Below, piece after piece: positions 45,686-57,200 of a DNA stretch of 64,000 bases. Each line of letters starts with the position of its first letter. Position 1 is the stretch's first letter. Below the pieces are notes generated by a model. It was not told the DNA's origin. It saw only the letters and a list, made by a program, of their open reading frames with translations, and made no database searches. Source of the stretch: Pohlia nutans. Taxonomy: Eukaryota; Streptophyta; Bryopsida; Bryales; Mniaceae. The translations under genes and the position numbers were made by a program. The stretch covers positions 22,259,955 to 22,323,954 of the forward strand of contig CM040102.1 of NCBI GenBank assembly GCA_022496805.1. The letters are read 5' to 3'.

Positions 45686-45974
45686 TGAATTAATATATAT
45701 ATATTAATATTACTTGTACAATATATATAAACCATCTTTGAATAAAAAGTATACTTATCTACATATAATGAAATTATGTGTATTTTCATTACACAAACAT
45801 ATACATACCACTATTATATGTATTATATAATATTATACATACCAATTTCTTCCTATATAAGTAGCAATGTATCATAAGATATCAATCGTCACTGGTAATG
45901 CGGAGAGCAGCGAAGCCCTAGTTAAATATGCTAATCTAGTATTAACTAATATAATAATATGTCCATTTCAAATG

Positions 45975-47048
45975 GCCTCCCAAAGGATGCCCATTGATGT
46001 GAATTGGAACCCAAAGGCAATCAACCTTGAAAATGTAGAATTTGGAGACATCCAAGGAGAAGAAGATGGGAAGGTTTACAAACAAGGAAGATAGAGCTTA
46101 CGAGATTCATTGGCTTTTATTCAAGCAAAGAGGGTAGATTTTGATACATACGGGCCTACAAAAACGCAGCGTATGCAAATGACTACTGCATCAGTTTGCT
46201 GGAAAGCAATGGCCACTGATTTGTGGAGTAAAGGTGTGCATCACACTTGCAACAAATTCAGGACAAATGGGAGCAATTAGCTCTAGATTTCAAGAAGGTT
46301 CATGATTATGAGAAGAAAATACCATCTGATATGCCAAGTTACTTTGCCTTGAGCCCTCAAGAGAAAAAAAACCAACCACCCAATAGATTTCCTAGATCAT
46401 CATTGGATCAAGTTGGAGTTGAGAAAATTAAGCCCTGTAGTCGGTATGATGATCTAGGAAATATATTGGGTGGCTGATCATCATTGGACCAAATTCTCTA
46501 TACCGCCATGCTAGAGTGGTATCCATGATTCCTATACTTTATGTTTACCTTTTTGAATATTATAAATATTTGCTAGTCATAAATACCTATATATCTTGAA
46601 TGAGATTTTTTTACAACATGTATAGAGTTTCTTGCAACATTCATCGTGTATATTGTTTTTTGTGTTAATATAAAGTGTAATAAATGTATTCATATTTTTC
46701 ACAGATGTCAGTGGATCGTCAATCGATTATTCCACCAAATAGAGGCGTTTATCATTAAAAGCAGTAGATGGTGCATTAGCCTCAATAGACAAGACAAGAA
46801 CTGAACTTACACAGGGTATGACTGGAGGACACGATCGTGAGGATCTTTCGCACAAAGAAATTATGGAAATAGAAAAACAAAGGCTACAATTTGAAGAACT
46901 TCGTCATCGTGATATGGTGCAATTTGAGCAATCAAGAATTGCTAGTGCTGCAGAGACTGGAAAAGGATACGTGGATGCTCTTTTGAGCTTGGAGGATGCT
47001 ATGAAAACAATTGGAAGTGCTCTGGCGAATAGACATAGTTCTGCATGA
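45975..47048 (+). pseudogene. Myb/SANT-like DNA-binding protein remnant
   Basis: Segments in order: MPIDVNWNPKAINLEN, a TAG at 46092-46094, SLAFIQAKRVDFDTYGPTKT, VCWKAMATDLWSKGVHHTCN, a one-base shift near 46256, DKWEQLALDFKKVHDYEKKI and FALSPQEKK, then after a probable intron a coiled-coil-like HKEIMEIEKQRLQFEELRHR ending at 47048. Trp spacing and the WEQLALDFKKVHDYE segment fit Myb/SANT-like (trihelix) DNA-binding proteins, including those that accompany Harbinger transposons. No Harbinger nuclease is visible nearby. The lesions make it a pseudogene. Confidence 0.55.
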
Positions 47049-47249
47049 ATATTATAAAGTTATGAACTATATTACATGTATCACTAATTGATTTTTAAAT
47101 AATTAATGGAAATGGTTGGTTTTTAATATTGATAACAAAATTACCAGTTTCATTCTTATTCTTTTGAGTCAAGTCTTATGATATTATTTTTTTGAATTTT
47201 AAATATTTCAATGTTTGATTTCCTTTTTGTTAAACTTTGATTCACCAAT

Positions 47250-47412
47250 CACTAGTAGAAATCTTGTCTTATGTGACAAGTCTTTAATGACTCAATGTCG
47301 GGAATGACATGTCCGTAATGACACAAAGTCCCACTTTGTGTCATTACGGACATGTCATTCCCGACATTGAGTCATTAAAGACTTGTCACATAAGACAAGA
47401 TTTCTACTAGTG
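47250..47412. mobile_element. Perfect-palindrome CACTA-like MITE
   Basis: The 163-bp element starts CACTAGTAGAAATCTTGTC and ends with the exact complement; arms of about 80 bp are essentially perfect around a centre near 47331. The flanking 3-bp duplication AAT is exact. RNA crossing it would form a long perfect hairpin. Confidence 0.9.
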
Positions 47413-47423
47413 AATGACTTTAA

Positions 47424-48200
47424 CCCCTAAATTTCCTTGTGTTTTTGGGAGCTTGAAACCTCAAAACTGCAATTTTCTACCTCTATGTATTTCCGGGGAT
47501 GTGAACCAAGTTTTTTTACTTCTTTTAGAATTCCAACCGTAAGATCTTGTACCTAAGCCTATTCATAGCTACTATTTCAAAAATTGACCGTTGGATGTTT
47601 ATCATTTGCAAAATCATAACATCCAAAGTTTGTGCAAAAGTTTTTCTGGGCATTGTTTGGGAGGCATTGTCTCCATAGTGCAAAGGGGGACTTGAAGATT
47701 GTTACTCCAAACATTTTGCTCATATTTTTTTCCATGTAGATAACTAAGTTGGGTATGCTCATGCAAAATTTTAGAGACTCATTACGCATTTCAAACCTTC
47801 ATGCAAATTAATTTCCGGAAGAAGGTATAAAAATGGCAATTTGGTGAAACATGCATCACATTAATTGTATTTGATTTTTTGGAAAAAATGAACAGTGATT
47901 AGGTACCTGTATGATTTTATAAATTTTAGGCGAAATTATTTTTTTAAAATTTCAAAATCTCAAATTTTGACAAATTTCGAAAGAAAAGAATGTGAAATTG
48001 CAAAAAACCTTGGAGGTTGCTGTTCTTTATTTTGGAGGCTGCCCTTGTCAAGCGAAGAATATAATCAACATGGGTCAATTCAAATTCAGAGCCTAAATGT
48101 GGTGAAGAGCATGTCTCCAAAAAAAATTTGAAAAAGTGATTATAATAAAAAGTTTTTTTCTGACCCAGTTGGGCTTGAAACCAAAAATTTCAATAAAAAA
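47424..48200 (+). mobile_element. TTAA-type MITE, family G copy 2, right end missing
   Basis: Left end CCCCTAAATTTCC after TTAA at 47420-47423, eight bases beyond the palindromic MITE. The interior follows 15179-16116 (GGGCTTGAAACC and similar blocks) but the right terminus is lost. Confidence 0.7.
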
Positions 48201-48239
48201 TTTATAAAATCCGAGCATACAGCCCGGGGGGCAACTGGA

Positions 48240-50330
48240 TGAATGAAAGACTTGAGTGGATGGATGAATTTTTTATCTCGGGTGTGAAATGTTTTCACCT
48301 TTTCTCAGCCCATGCTGACATGATTCATAACATTAGGGCTGCATCAAGGTTAGGTCCAACTTCCATGAGTGAAGTTTCTCACTAAAAAAACAATCTTTTA
48401 GAGGCTTAGGGGACCAAATACTACATTGCAAGTGAGCTTTTGAGAAAAAAATTAGAGAAGTTGTCATGGAGTGTAGAAGGCACTCAAGTCCTTGACTTCA
48501 TGGCAACTTCTCCCTAACCAATTAGATTTATTCATGTTTCACCATGTTCAAGTTCATGGTAGTGTGCATCACTTCATGACTGGGAATGAGACAAATTGTG
48601 ATACTCTGTAGTTTACTAGCAAGTTTGGCAACCTCCTGCTTAATATTCAATTATTTATAAAAATAGTGTTTTTGCAAAACGAGTATTCTCTAGAGTCTAT
48701 TTTTCTCTTGAATTTTTTTTGGAAAAATAATTTCCTAAACTTTTAGACATTTATATTTAGAATAATTTTTCATCGAACCTGCTAGTAAACTTTAGTAACA
48801 CTTTTCTCATCCTCTTGCCTACTTCTATGACCAACTTTTCAAACCCACGGAAGTTGAACAACTTATCTTATCGTTTGTCCACATCACGTGTATTTGGTAG
48901 GTTTCATCTTTCAATCCATACCAATTGATTTAGGGTTTTCTATACAAGGCCTCAACGTAATATTTTGTGTGCCTAATGTGATAAGTAATTTACTTTCACC
49001 ACAACACATTGAATACATTACATGACATTTGGCTGGCTTCACCTTTCTTCTTGTAAAGCTCAATATAAGGTGAGGGAAGGACAATATAAGGCATTACTGC
49101 AACTTTTAGTACGTTTGATGTAGCAAATAATTCCGCCCCCACTTGAGCCCTCAATGCAACTTTTGATACACTTACTGTAGTAAATCATTAAGCCCACGCT
49201 CTATCTTGTTCTTCTCGCTCCCTATTTTGGAATTAGTTCTTGTTAAAGTAGGTAAAGGAAATATATAGGAAAGTGAGAATTGTTGTTCCCGCCATTTAGA
49301 TGAGCATTGGCGTACACAGAATTTTTGTGCTAAGTAATACGATTAGTGACAGTTTAAGGAGACAAAAAGAATTGGGAGACATCTGCACTTGACACATGGG
49401 TTTTCAACACAACTTGGAATATTGTTTGGGCAATCAAACCAAGGTGGTGTTGTTGGGGTTGATAACATGCTCACTTCCATAAGCTCATTCTAAATCCATT
49501 AGAAATGATATGTTGTTGGGAGACATTTTGGATTAGAGTTGTTGTACATGCTTAGAGTAAATAAGAAAATTAACCATTAGTGTAACTACTAGTGTAGCCT
49601 CGTGTTGTTGGCCTAAATGTTTGTGCTCCTCATGTTCACCTTGTTCGCGTGCAATCCCCGTGTTCCTCATGTTTTTGCTTTTGTTTTTTTAAGAATAATT
49701 TATACATAATGTAATTCAATTTATAGTCACAAAAGACTATTAGAAACATACAACTTTTACACTCTAGATCCCGAGCTAGATCCAAAAGCTACAAAACAAC
49801 TTCCGCGACCAAATTACGGTAGACAAAGTGTCGAATACTACATCAAAGACATCTCGTTTGTCAAAAAATAATAATCTTAGAATATACAAGGAATATTTTA
49901 ATATTTTTAAATATTTGGGAATATTTCATCCAAGCTTTTTAACATATTTGACACCCAGAGAAGTCACTTAGGGCCTCCTTCCATGTGAGTGGGTGGGGGG
50001 TGGGTTTGTAAAACCTGGACCGGCTCTGGGGATCCTCCACTTTCACTCTTCCTTCAATTTTGCACTTTCATGTAAAAGGGGAGTGGAGCATGCTTGGAAG
50101 GTCATAACATGGTCCAACTCTGTTTTCACTTGTTGACTCCACTTTTTTATAAACTGTTGGCCCCACTCATTGGCCTTCAACAGTTGGCCCTCCATATTGA
50201 TTGTAAGCACAAAGAACATCAAACTCTTCTTTCACTTGGTCCTCAATCAAATTCCGAGTGTATATATCTAAAAGTTTAATTTGTTTCATGAATATAATAG
50301 CCAAAAATTAAATTTCTAGTTTGTTATTAT
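48240..50330. other. AT-rich stretch without a recognised gene
   Basis: No gene supported. A short block near 49268 matches 17655-17690, and 49083-49200 contains two related segments (GCAACTTTTAGTACG and GCAACTTTTGATACAC). Otherwise nothing was seen. Confidence 0.5.
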
Positions 50331-50336
50331 CCTTGA

Positions 50337-50782
50337 ACCCTTAAAGGACCAAAGATTCATAGTTGATAACGTTCTTTAAAGGCCCACTATTGCACCTCCA
50401 AATCTCAAGCATTTATCAAAGAGTCGGATGAGGAATTGCAAAGAATTTTTTCTCACTTTAGTTGGGCCAAGCAACAAGGGTTAGAGAGTTGAATTATTTT
50501 ATTAGTACTTTACAATGTAACAACAATGTAGACAAAGGATGTGGCCCAACAGTGCTGAAGAACATTATGTTTAAAATGACAAATCCAATTAATCATATTG
50601 TGAAAAATAAAAATTCATATAGGACCAAGGTTTATATCACTAGAACTACGGTAGTGAAGATCATTGCATGTATTGATAAAACAAACAAACAAATTCAAAC
50701 AAGAGGAAGTCCAAATAGGACCTACTCAAAACTATTAAAAAAATCATCATAACCATTTTGGTCACCGTAAACGCTTTAGGAG
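50337..50782. mobile_element. TTAA-type MITE, CCCTTAAAGG family
   Basis: Left end ACCCTTAAAGGACC after TTGA and right end ACGCTTTAGGAG before TTAA at 50783-50786; about 446 bp. The ends are diverged. Confidence 0.55.
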
Positions 50783-51200
50783 TTAAAGGGCCAATCAATC
50801 TTGTGGGGCTTAGTTTCTCAGTTTTCAAACTACTTTGACCATGAATTGGTAATAATAAAGAATTTTTATGAATTTTCTTTTCAGGCATCATCTATGACAA
50901 AAATAGTATATACCTACATTTTAAGGATGTAAGTTACTTCTATATTTCAATATTAAAACTAAAAAGTAGTCCTTTCTTCTAAATTAGGAAATGTACTTTA
51001 ATGGTTAATACTTGAAGAAAAACTTGGTTCAACATGGTAATAGAATAGATACAAGAGTATTGTGTTTTCTATTACTAAAAAATATGAATGAATAGTTGAT
51101 ACATGACAAATACGGAGTTGAAGTATGAAACAATGAAGTTATCTTTAAAGTCCATCAAATTTTGAAGAAGATACTATGAATTTTTCTTTATTATAATCTT

Positions 51201-51555
51201 ATTTCTTCACTTCAAATAATTAGAAGGTGTGAAAGATCTTGGTGGTTTATCATTATTAGGTGTGTAAGAGATGTTTGTTCCAATCGCCCTTTGTCCTATG
51301 TCATTGACATTACGAACGGACACTTTATTTACGCCGGCCTTCGAAAGAGGACCGGAGTTTCTATCTATCTGTAAGAGGTGTGTAAGAGCTTGGTGGTCTT
51401 CAAAAATTTTCAAAAGTTATTTTAGCTCTTTTCTTTGTGCTAAAAAACTTTTGAAAACTTTTGAAGACCACCAGCTTTTACACACCTTTTGCACACCTAA
51501 TAATGATAAACCACCAAGATCTTTCACACCTTTTAACTATTTGAAGTGAAGAAAT
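51201..51555. repeat. Foldback element with a SINE in its left arm
   Basis: The left arm from ATTTCTTCACTTCAAATA pairs with the right arm ending ATTTGAAGTGAAGAAAT. After removal of the SINE and one target copy, arms of over 100 bp match with few differences around a spacer near 51420-51445. Confidence 0.8.
51271..51375 (+). mobile_element. 5'-truncated SINE copy
   Basis: The 105 bp match the 3' end of the SINE at 34339-34708 (CATTACGAACGGACACTT, GGACCGGAGTTTCTATC). A perfect 13-bp duplication AGGTGTGTAAGAG flanks it at 51258-51270 and 51376-51388, so it is a true insertion. Confidence 0.88.
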
Positions 51556-51928
51556 AAAAGGTTAAAAATAGAAAATCATGGTATCTTCTTCAAAATTTGA
51601 TAGACTTTAAGGGACTTTAAGGATAACTCTAATGTTGTAGATGTTAGAATGTACTATACGATTATAAAGTTGAGATTTATATATCTCACTCTCATATAAA
51701 CCTATAACACTTCAAAAGTAAATAAACATGATCAAGAAACATGGACTCCATTGCAAAGAATGTTGATTGAAAGAAATTGAAAAACTTCATTATAGATGAA
51801 AACAGTTTACAAAATAGGCAAATGAATGAAAATGGATGAAAATGATGTATGATGAGATATTGGATGATAATTGATGAATGAAAAACTTGGATGAAAACGT
51901 GACCGATTTCGTGACAGGGGTCATGACA

Positions 51929-51970
51929 CTGTGTATTTAATATATATTATATATATATATATATATATAA
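51929..51970. repeat. AT dinucleotide repeat
   Basis: A run of AT/TA units with few interruptions. Confidence 0.9.
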
Positions 51971-52044
51971 TTAGGCATTGGAAATAAAAAGTGCACATAT
52001 AGAAGTTGAAATACATAACATTGTGATGAGATACAAAACAATAT

Positions 52045-52225
52045 TTATTCATTAAAACGTAGTGCTTCCAATTGATACATGTGCTTTGCTACTGCCATTT
52101 GAAATCGCTCAGCATCATTCTGTGGTGGATTTCTCACTACTTGTTGTTTGTAACTTTGATCATCATGACCCCACAGAACAATAGACTCATCGATTTCTTC
52201 ATTTCTATCAATGACTAAAAACACT
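52045..52225 (-). CDS. Possible 3' exon, unknown
   Basis: On the minus strand an acceptor-like AATACAG precedes an open frame reading IDRNEEIDESIVLWGHDDQS, then AERFQMAVAKHMYQLEALRF and a stop at 52045. Composition is protein-like and it lies just downstream of the DUF7869-type gene, so it could be a second small protein or a last exon of that mobile element. The family is not recognised. Confidence 0.3.
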
Positions 52226-52642
52226 GTATTAGCAATTCATGCACTTGCAAAATTAAAAGTGCACTTGTGTTCTGTTTTGACAATGTAGTTCAACATTGCA
52301 ATTTGTGGGGGAGTAAATTTCTAAGTACACAATACTTGATTGTATAGAAATGTAGCACTAATAAATATAAAGTTTTTGAATAGAGCAAAAGACTCTAGGA
52401 TTACAAATATTGTTGCATGCACATTGAATGCCGCATAGCTCACATACTGACCATGCAAATTGTTATTTTAGAGTAACAATTTAGATTACAAATGTCATCG
52501 CATTGTCTACACTATCATCATGTCATTCTGAAGGCATTCACATAGTCTAAGCTATATTGTATACTCTATTATCTTTTGTCTAAGATAAAACTTCGATACT
52601 ATGTTCCACTGAATAGTATTTTATAGAAAATAATCTTGTCAA

Positions 52643-54193
52643 TTAATAAGCATCTATGTCATTCTGCAAGCGTATGTTGTCCATTTCCTCCAGTTGTAGC
52701 GCTATATACTCTATCATATGAGGTTTAGCATGAATTGGAATGCGGATCCTTGTTTCCGTCATGACGCCATGGATCGGAATATTATAGCTTGATTCAGATG
52801 TAGTCCTTGTTCTTATTGGAACATCATCCCATGCAAATATAGCTGCTTCTTTATCAACCCAACCATGTCTTTCACCAGACGGCTCCCAAGTTGCTTCCAT
52901 GCAGTTTGCATATCGTTCTCTGTTTGAACCCTGTAGCCTTTGCATTCCTACCCGCATGATGGGCCAATACCACAAAACCTTCATCTTCAAGGCCCGCGAG
53001 CGTTGTCCAAACTCTAGTACCTTGCCCACGTAGAATGGTACTCCAGCTTGTACCTCACTGTGTTCTACGGTCAGCGCCACAAATTGTCCCACTTTGATGT
53101 CACTAGTTGGATCAAACGGTGGAAAAGGATCCTCCGTCCTAGAAGTGTGCATCCTTGTTGATGTTTGGCCTACTCCAACATCTCGGTTCTGGTTTGGCGT
53201 TCTTCTCACAGACACCGTTGATGGCCTCCCTCTGCGAGGACCAAAGTAACCTCGGCCTTCCGGATCACGCATTCTTGATAAAATTAAATCTGTTGATCTA
53301 ATTATCGCGTTCAAATTTTGTCCGCTCTGAAGCAGTTCCTCCGGTTGTGCGTTTTCAATTACGCTCTCTCTTCCTTCGCTTGGCCAGAACGGTATGGATC
53401 TCTCTTCCCTTCTATCTTTTGTGGGAAATTCTATAAGATACTGCATCAGCCACTTTGCCTCATCGATGGCTCGCAGGTTCTTTTCTACATACTGTAATCT
53501 ACTTACACACCTCTCCTTATACGCAATAAACTCTTGCAATGCCCTGAACTCCCTGTCATCTGCTGCGAATACTTCTGCTAATTCAGGCGTCTGCGAAGTA
53601 CTCGGCAACGAACGTAAACACATGTGCCCATCGACCGGACCCCATGCGTCTCCACTGAAGTGTTTGTGTTGTACTCGGGGCATGCCGTTCTCCATATAGA
53701 ACCTCATGTGGTGTGGGAATGTGATGCCCGTCAATGTATCGCCGCCCGTTTGGAGATGAGGAGTAATGAATGACTTCCAGTCCCAAACATTTTCCAGATG
53801 TCGTGCACTCACGAAGGCCTCCGTATATGACGTTCCTTTCTCCACCAGTTGTAGCAGCTCTTGCAACGAGTCAATGTTTGTTCTCTTCACTGTATTTGAT
53901 ATTATACTGAAACGCTGATCGATGTCTTCGTGTGTGTGACCCGCTATCAAAAAGCACAACTGCACTTCTTGAAAGATTCCTAACCCAACTAGAGAAGCAC
54001 AAAGGGCAAACATGTACACATTCTTGTTCTCTCGCGTGCAGTTATCCGCTTGAATTCGCAAAGTAGGAGGTACTCTACCCTTTCTGCGCTTCACATCGTT
54101 GATGACGTGCATGACCGTAGTGACTACTTGGTTGCTGTCGTGTTTGTGGTGTGCGTCTATCCACATCCGCATACAATCCAATCCTGTGGACAA
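52643..54193 (-). CDS. DUF7869-type protein, C-terminal part
   Basis: Codes for the second half of a transposase-like protein. It continues the frame of 54075-55853 after a one-base shift near 54184. Motifs: KHDSNQVVTTVMHVIND, LRIQADNCTRENKNVYMFAL and CFLIAGHTHEDIDQRFS. The two acidic motifs plus VDGMDQ in the first half look like a DDE/D triad of an RNase H-like fold. The C-terminal ~200 residues (GQFVALTVEHSEVQAG, PFYVGKVLEF, KVLWYW) suggest a small SH3/BAH-like module. No signal or membrane segment. Opposite-strand frames are shadows. Confidence 0.7.
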   Translation of the reverse strand: MSTGLDCMRMWIDAHHKHDSNQVVTTVMHVINDVKRRKGRVPPTLRIQADNCTRENKNVYMFALCASLVGLGIFQEVQLCFLIAGHTHEDIDQRFSIISNTVKRTNIDSLQELLQLVEKGTSYTEAFVSARHLENVWDWKSFITPHLQTGGDTLTGITFPHHMRFYMENGMPRVQHKHFSGDAWGPVDGHMCLRSLPSTSQTPELAEVFAADDREFRALQEFIAYKERCVSRLQYVEKNLRAIDEAKWLMQYLIEFPTKDRREERSIPFWPSEGRESVIENAQPEELLQSGQNLNAIIRSTDLILSRMRDPEGRGYFGPRRGRPSTVSVRRTPNQNRDVGVGQTSTRMHTSRTEDPFPPFDPTSDIKVGQFVALTVEHSEVQAGVPFYVGKVLEFGQRSRALKMKVLWYWPIMRVGMQRLQGSNRERYANCMEATWEPSGERHGWVDKEAAIFAWDDVPIRTRTTSESSYNIPIHGVMTETRIRIPIHAKPHMIEYIALQLEEMDNIRLQNDIDAY

Positions 54194-55853
54194 GCACCCC
54201 GCACAAATGAGTTTTCACAAACCGTGACTCTATGTTCTTCACTGTTTGCCTCATTTTAGGAACCATAGTAGTGTTTTGGTCCATACCGTCTACAATGATA
54301 GACATGTATACGTCTGGGGTTATGATCGCTGACCTCTTGAACGTCCAATAGTCTCGTCTCTCTTCCATTTGACGATGAATGTGCACCATGTACAACTTCT
54401 TTATCTCCACTTTCGCAGCTGCATTGGTGGTTGCCTCCATTCCGCACTTATACTCCCAACAGTGGTAGCATTTGGCAAACCTAGAGAACGGCGGGATTTG
54501 TACGTGAGGATATTCAGTCCGCCACATCCTATAAAATGACGAGAGCGATATCGGATTCCCATCCACCATCTTCTTTACTTCCTCGTTCACGTAGTGGAAA
54601 ACATCCAACTTTGTTGTATTCATAGGGAGTAACACCAATGGCACAACAACGTTATCAATCTTCTTCCGTATCTGTCGATTTGGTTGCGTGCAGCCTGCCT
54701 CTTTCACGAACTCCTGAAAGCTTTCACGTGCTGCCGACATCTGTGCACGCTCTCTTAGTTTGCATGTGTTCCCGTACACAGCTGCAACTTTTCCATACAC
54801 TTGATGAGACATTTTCAATTGTTTGAAACGCCTTTGAGAGTATCCTAATGCGGTTGCATAGCAGGCGTTGCACACGGCGACTCCATCCAATTTTGTGTTG
54901 TACTTGTCCTTCCTAACCCCCTGTGTACGAGAGTAAAATGCGTTCAACATTTGCAACATCCATGTTGCCCGTTCATTGAATTTTTGACCCCATGCCAGGT
55001 AGCGCTGATCAAGAATATATTTCTCACTAACTTCCTTCAAACAATTCTTCTTGCAACCACCTTTTCCCTTCGCTGCTGCAACGCTGTTCAAAGTCACCTT
55101 CTGACTTCGTGCCTCCCTCCTATCTCGAAGGGGTTGCTCGTGCCTCCTTCGATTCGGCATGGAATACTTTCTTCTTGGTCTTTCAACTGGCAACCCCTCT
55201 ATACATGTCATGTTGTCTAGGCTACACTGCGGTTCTTGCGTTGCAGGGGATACGCCGTCTCGTGAACTAGACTGCAAGGGAGTGTTTGGAGAATCATCTG
55301 ATGGATTCAGTGATATGTCTTCTTCATGGAATTCGTACTGAGGTGCTACTACAGTGTGGAAGGAAAAATTTTGACCTTCTCCAGATTCTACAGAAGTAGC
55401 GATGACCGGCTCTGCGGCTCGGATGTGTGCTCTTTCCCATCGTATGACAAATCCAAGACATTGTTGTAATTGTTCTCCAATGAGCTCCCCCGTCCACGCT
55501 GTACCATCAACAACATGTACAACCTTAACAACAACCTCAGAAGGACATAATTTCACGGCATGAAGTTCCATCCCGCATTTGATATTCTCATCTATCACCC
55601 CTTTTCCAACGATGTTTCCTCCAATCCCTAACAGTTCCACTGTGCCCGTCTGTGGTGTTTTTGCTCTTGGATGTACCGATGTATTTGCATCGTCAAATAG
55701 TCTAGCAGTACAAGCTCGGTAAATTCTTTGTCCTACAGTCAGTGACGGAGTTGCATTGTTGGCGGCATTTGCGTTCACCACAGGACTTCCAAATGCTCCA
55801 TTGTTCATTGCTTCCCTCATTTTTGAGAATGATATTCCTTCCCACCTGCACAT
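54075..55853 (-). CDS. DUF7869-type protein, N-terminal part
   Basis: A frame of 592 codons from ATG at 55853; GTATGTGCAG just at the start could instead be an intron acceptor. The first ~270 residues are low in recognisable domains. Then come Cys pairs that could bind zinc (CKKNC, VCNACY, CYHCWEYKC), ISLSSFYRMWRTEYPHV and the acidic motif IIVDGMDQNTTMVPKM, followed by THLCGVLVH where the frame is lost. The last ~35 codons are a frameshift tail. GVLVHG followed by KHDSN is the order expected in DUF7869 proteins, so one inserted base near 54184 explains the break. The joined protein would be about 1,070 residues. The family is widespread in seed-free plants, algae and animals and appears to be transposon-borne; it is not piggyBac. 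Confidence 0.7.
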   Translation of the reverse strand: MCRWEGISFSKMREAMNNGAFGSPVVNANAANNATPSLTVGQRIYRACTARLFDDANTSVHPRAKTPQTGTVELLGIGGNIVGKGVIDENIKCGMELHAVKLCPSEVVVKVVHVVDGTAWTGELIGEQLQQCLGFVIRWERAHIRAAEPVIATSVESGEGQNFSFHTVVAPQYEFHEEDISLNPSDDSPNTPLQSSSRDGVSPATQEPQCSLDNMTCIEGLPVERPRRKYSMPNRRRHEQPLRDRREARSQKVTLNSVAAAKGKGGCKKNCLKEVSEKYILDQRYLAWGQKFNERATWMLQMLNAFYSRTQGVRKDKYNTKLDGVAVCNACYATALGYSQRRFKQLKMSHQVYGKVAAVYGNTCKLRERAQMSAARESFQEFVKEAGCTQPNRQIRKKIDNVVVPLVLLPMNTTKLDVFHYVNEEVKKMVDGNPISLSSFYRMWRTEYPHVQIPPFSRFAKCYHCWEYKCGMEATTNAAAKVEIKKLYMVHIHRQMEERRDYWTFKRSAIITPDVYMSIIVDGMDQNTTMVPKMRQTVKNIESRFVKTHLCGVLVHRIGLYADVDRRTPQTRQQPSSHYGHARHQRCEAQKG

Positions 55854-56391
55854 ACAGAAGAGTGTCTTAGAAAAATTACTATAACCACACTAAAATCAAT
55901 ATATACGCTAGCCCACCATATTTACAATAGGTTGTACCAATAATTATTTTTCAAAAATATTGTGATAAAATTCATCCAAATTGGATGAAAATTTGTTACA
56001 ATAGATGAATGTACCCACGGTATATTATGATTTCACTGTACCAATTCGTAAGACATGTCTAAACATTACTATTAACATGGACAAATCCTATGTACCATGA
56101 CTTGATGTTCACAACTATTTTATTCAATTCTTCAAATATATACATTGAAGAATTTCATTTTATGTGGTAGTAGTGAACAAAATACAATGCCTGTCTACTT
56201 GGCTTTATGCACTTCTTCACAATAATGCATATCAATTACAAAGTGTTCCAAACAACTCAAATTTTTTATTTTCAAAAATAACATTATTTCCCTGTCAAAA
56301 TTATTTAAAAGTCATTCTATTGGTTCAAAAAGCTTCTCACTATGTATAATTATTTTAAATGAAATATGATAATGTACTTACAAACACCGTA

Positions 56392-56959
56392 CCCCCTAAT
56401 GCTGAGAACCCTTTCCAAATTCGGTAGTTTTGCAAAGATTCGTTATAAAACACAACCTATAGGGATATCTTTAACTTCATATATGAATAGAAGTTGTATG
56501 TTATGGATTTTACCTTCTATCCATAAGGTTAGATCTATGATTGTTGTTATTCGTAATTTTGTATAAAATTTGAAACTTGAAATTCAAAATTATTTTGTAA
56601 TTCAATTACAAATAAGATATTGACAATCTACGAATGAAACCTTTCGTGATTGGATGAAATGTAATACTCTAAGTATGGTGATATTTGGAAATTTTTGGTT
56701 GCTTAATTTTATGATTTGACTTTTTTTAGACTAGTTTTACACTGAAATCTTCAAAACCTTGGATGAATCACTACAACATGAAGTGTGGCATAAAAATTTC
56801 ACAAATCATCCCCTTTCTAATTAGATTACATATGCATGAAACTATCTTCCCATATAATCTACAATAAAAATTCTACACTCCAAACTGTGCATGACGGATG
56901 AGAAATTACAGATGAAATATGTTCATTGCCCAAAACATGGACATTCTGGTAGGTAGGGG
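56392..56959 (+). mobile_element. TTAA-type MITE, family A copy 7
   Basis: A 568-bp diverged copy, left end CCCCCTAATGCTGAGAACCC, right end GGTAGGTAGGGG before TTAA at 56960-56963. It lies upstream of the DUF7869-type gene. Confidence 0.75.
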
Positions 56960-57129
56960 TTAACTGATGAAGTTTTTACATTGAAATCCTTTCAATAACG
57001 TTGAATAAAATGAATTCGTCAAATCCAAATTAAGTGTTTGCACATGTTATGTTATCTTCTTCTTCACAATGATATATTCTTATTGGTCTATTGACACATA
57101 GTACAATGCTCATGCATGGTGGAATTTAA

Positions 57130-57200
57130 CCCCTAAAGCACCATAACTGTTTCGCTCGAAAACACTACAATACTGCCATTTCTAAGCTCTAGGGCACAAT
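57130..57200 (+). mobile_element. Solo terminus of a TTAA-type element
   Basis: CCCCTAAAGCACC follows TTAA at 57126-57129, and the next bases resemble the start of the CCCCTAAAGG elements. No matching right end was found. Confidence 0.4.

Noticed and set aside
42590..45700. A defined Helitron carrying the captured gene fragments
   Set aside because: I could not locate convincing TC and CTRR ends or the 3' hairpin, so the capture agent is left open.
52643..55853. The piggyBac transposase that would mobilise the TTAA MITEs
   Set aside because: Its motifs are of DUF7869 type and it lacks piggyBac-like sequence; no TTAA-CCCC ends bracket it as one element.
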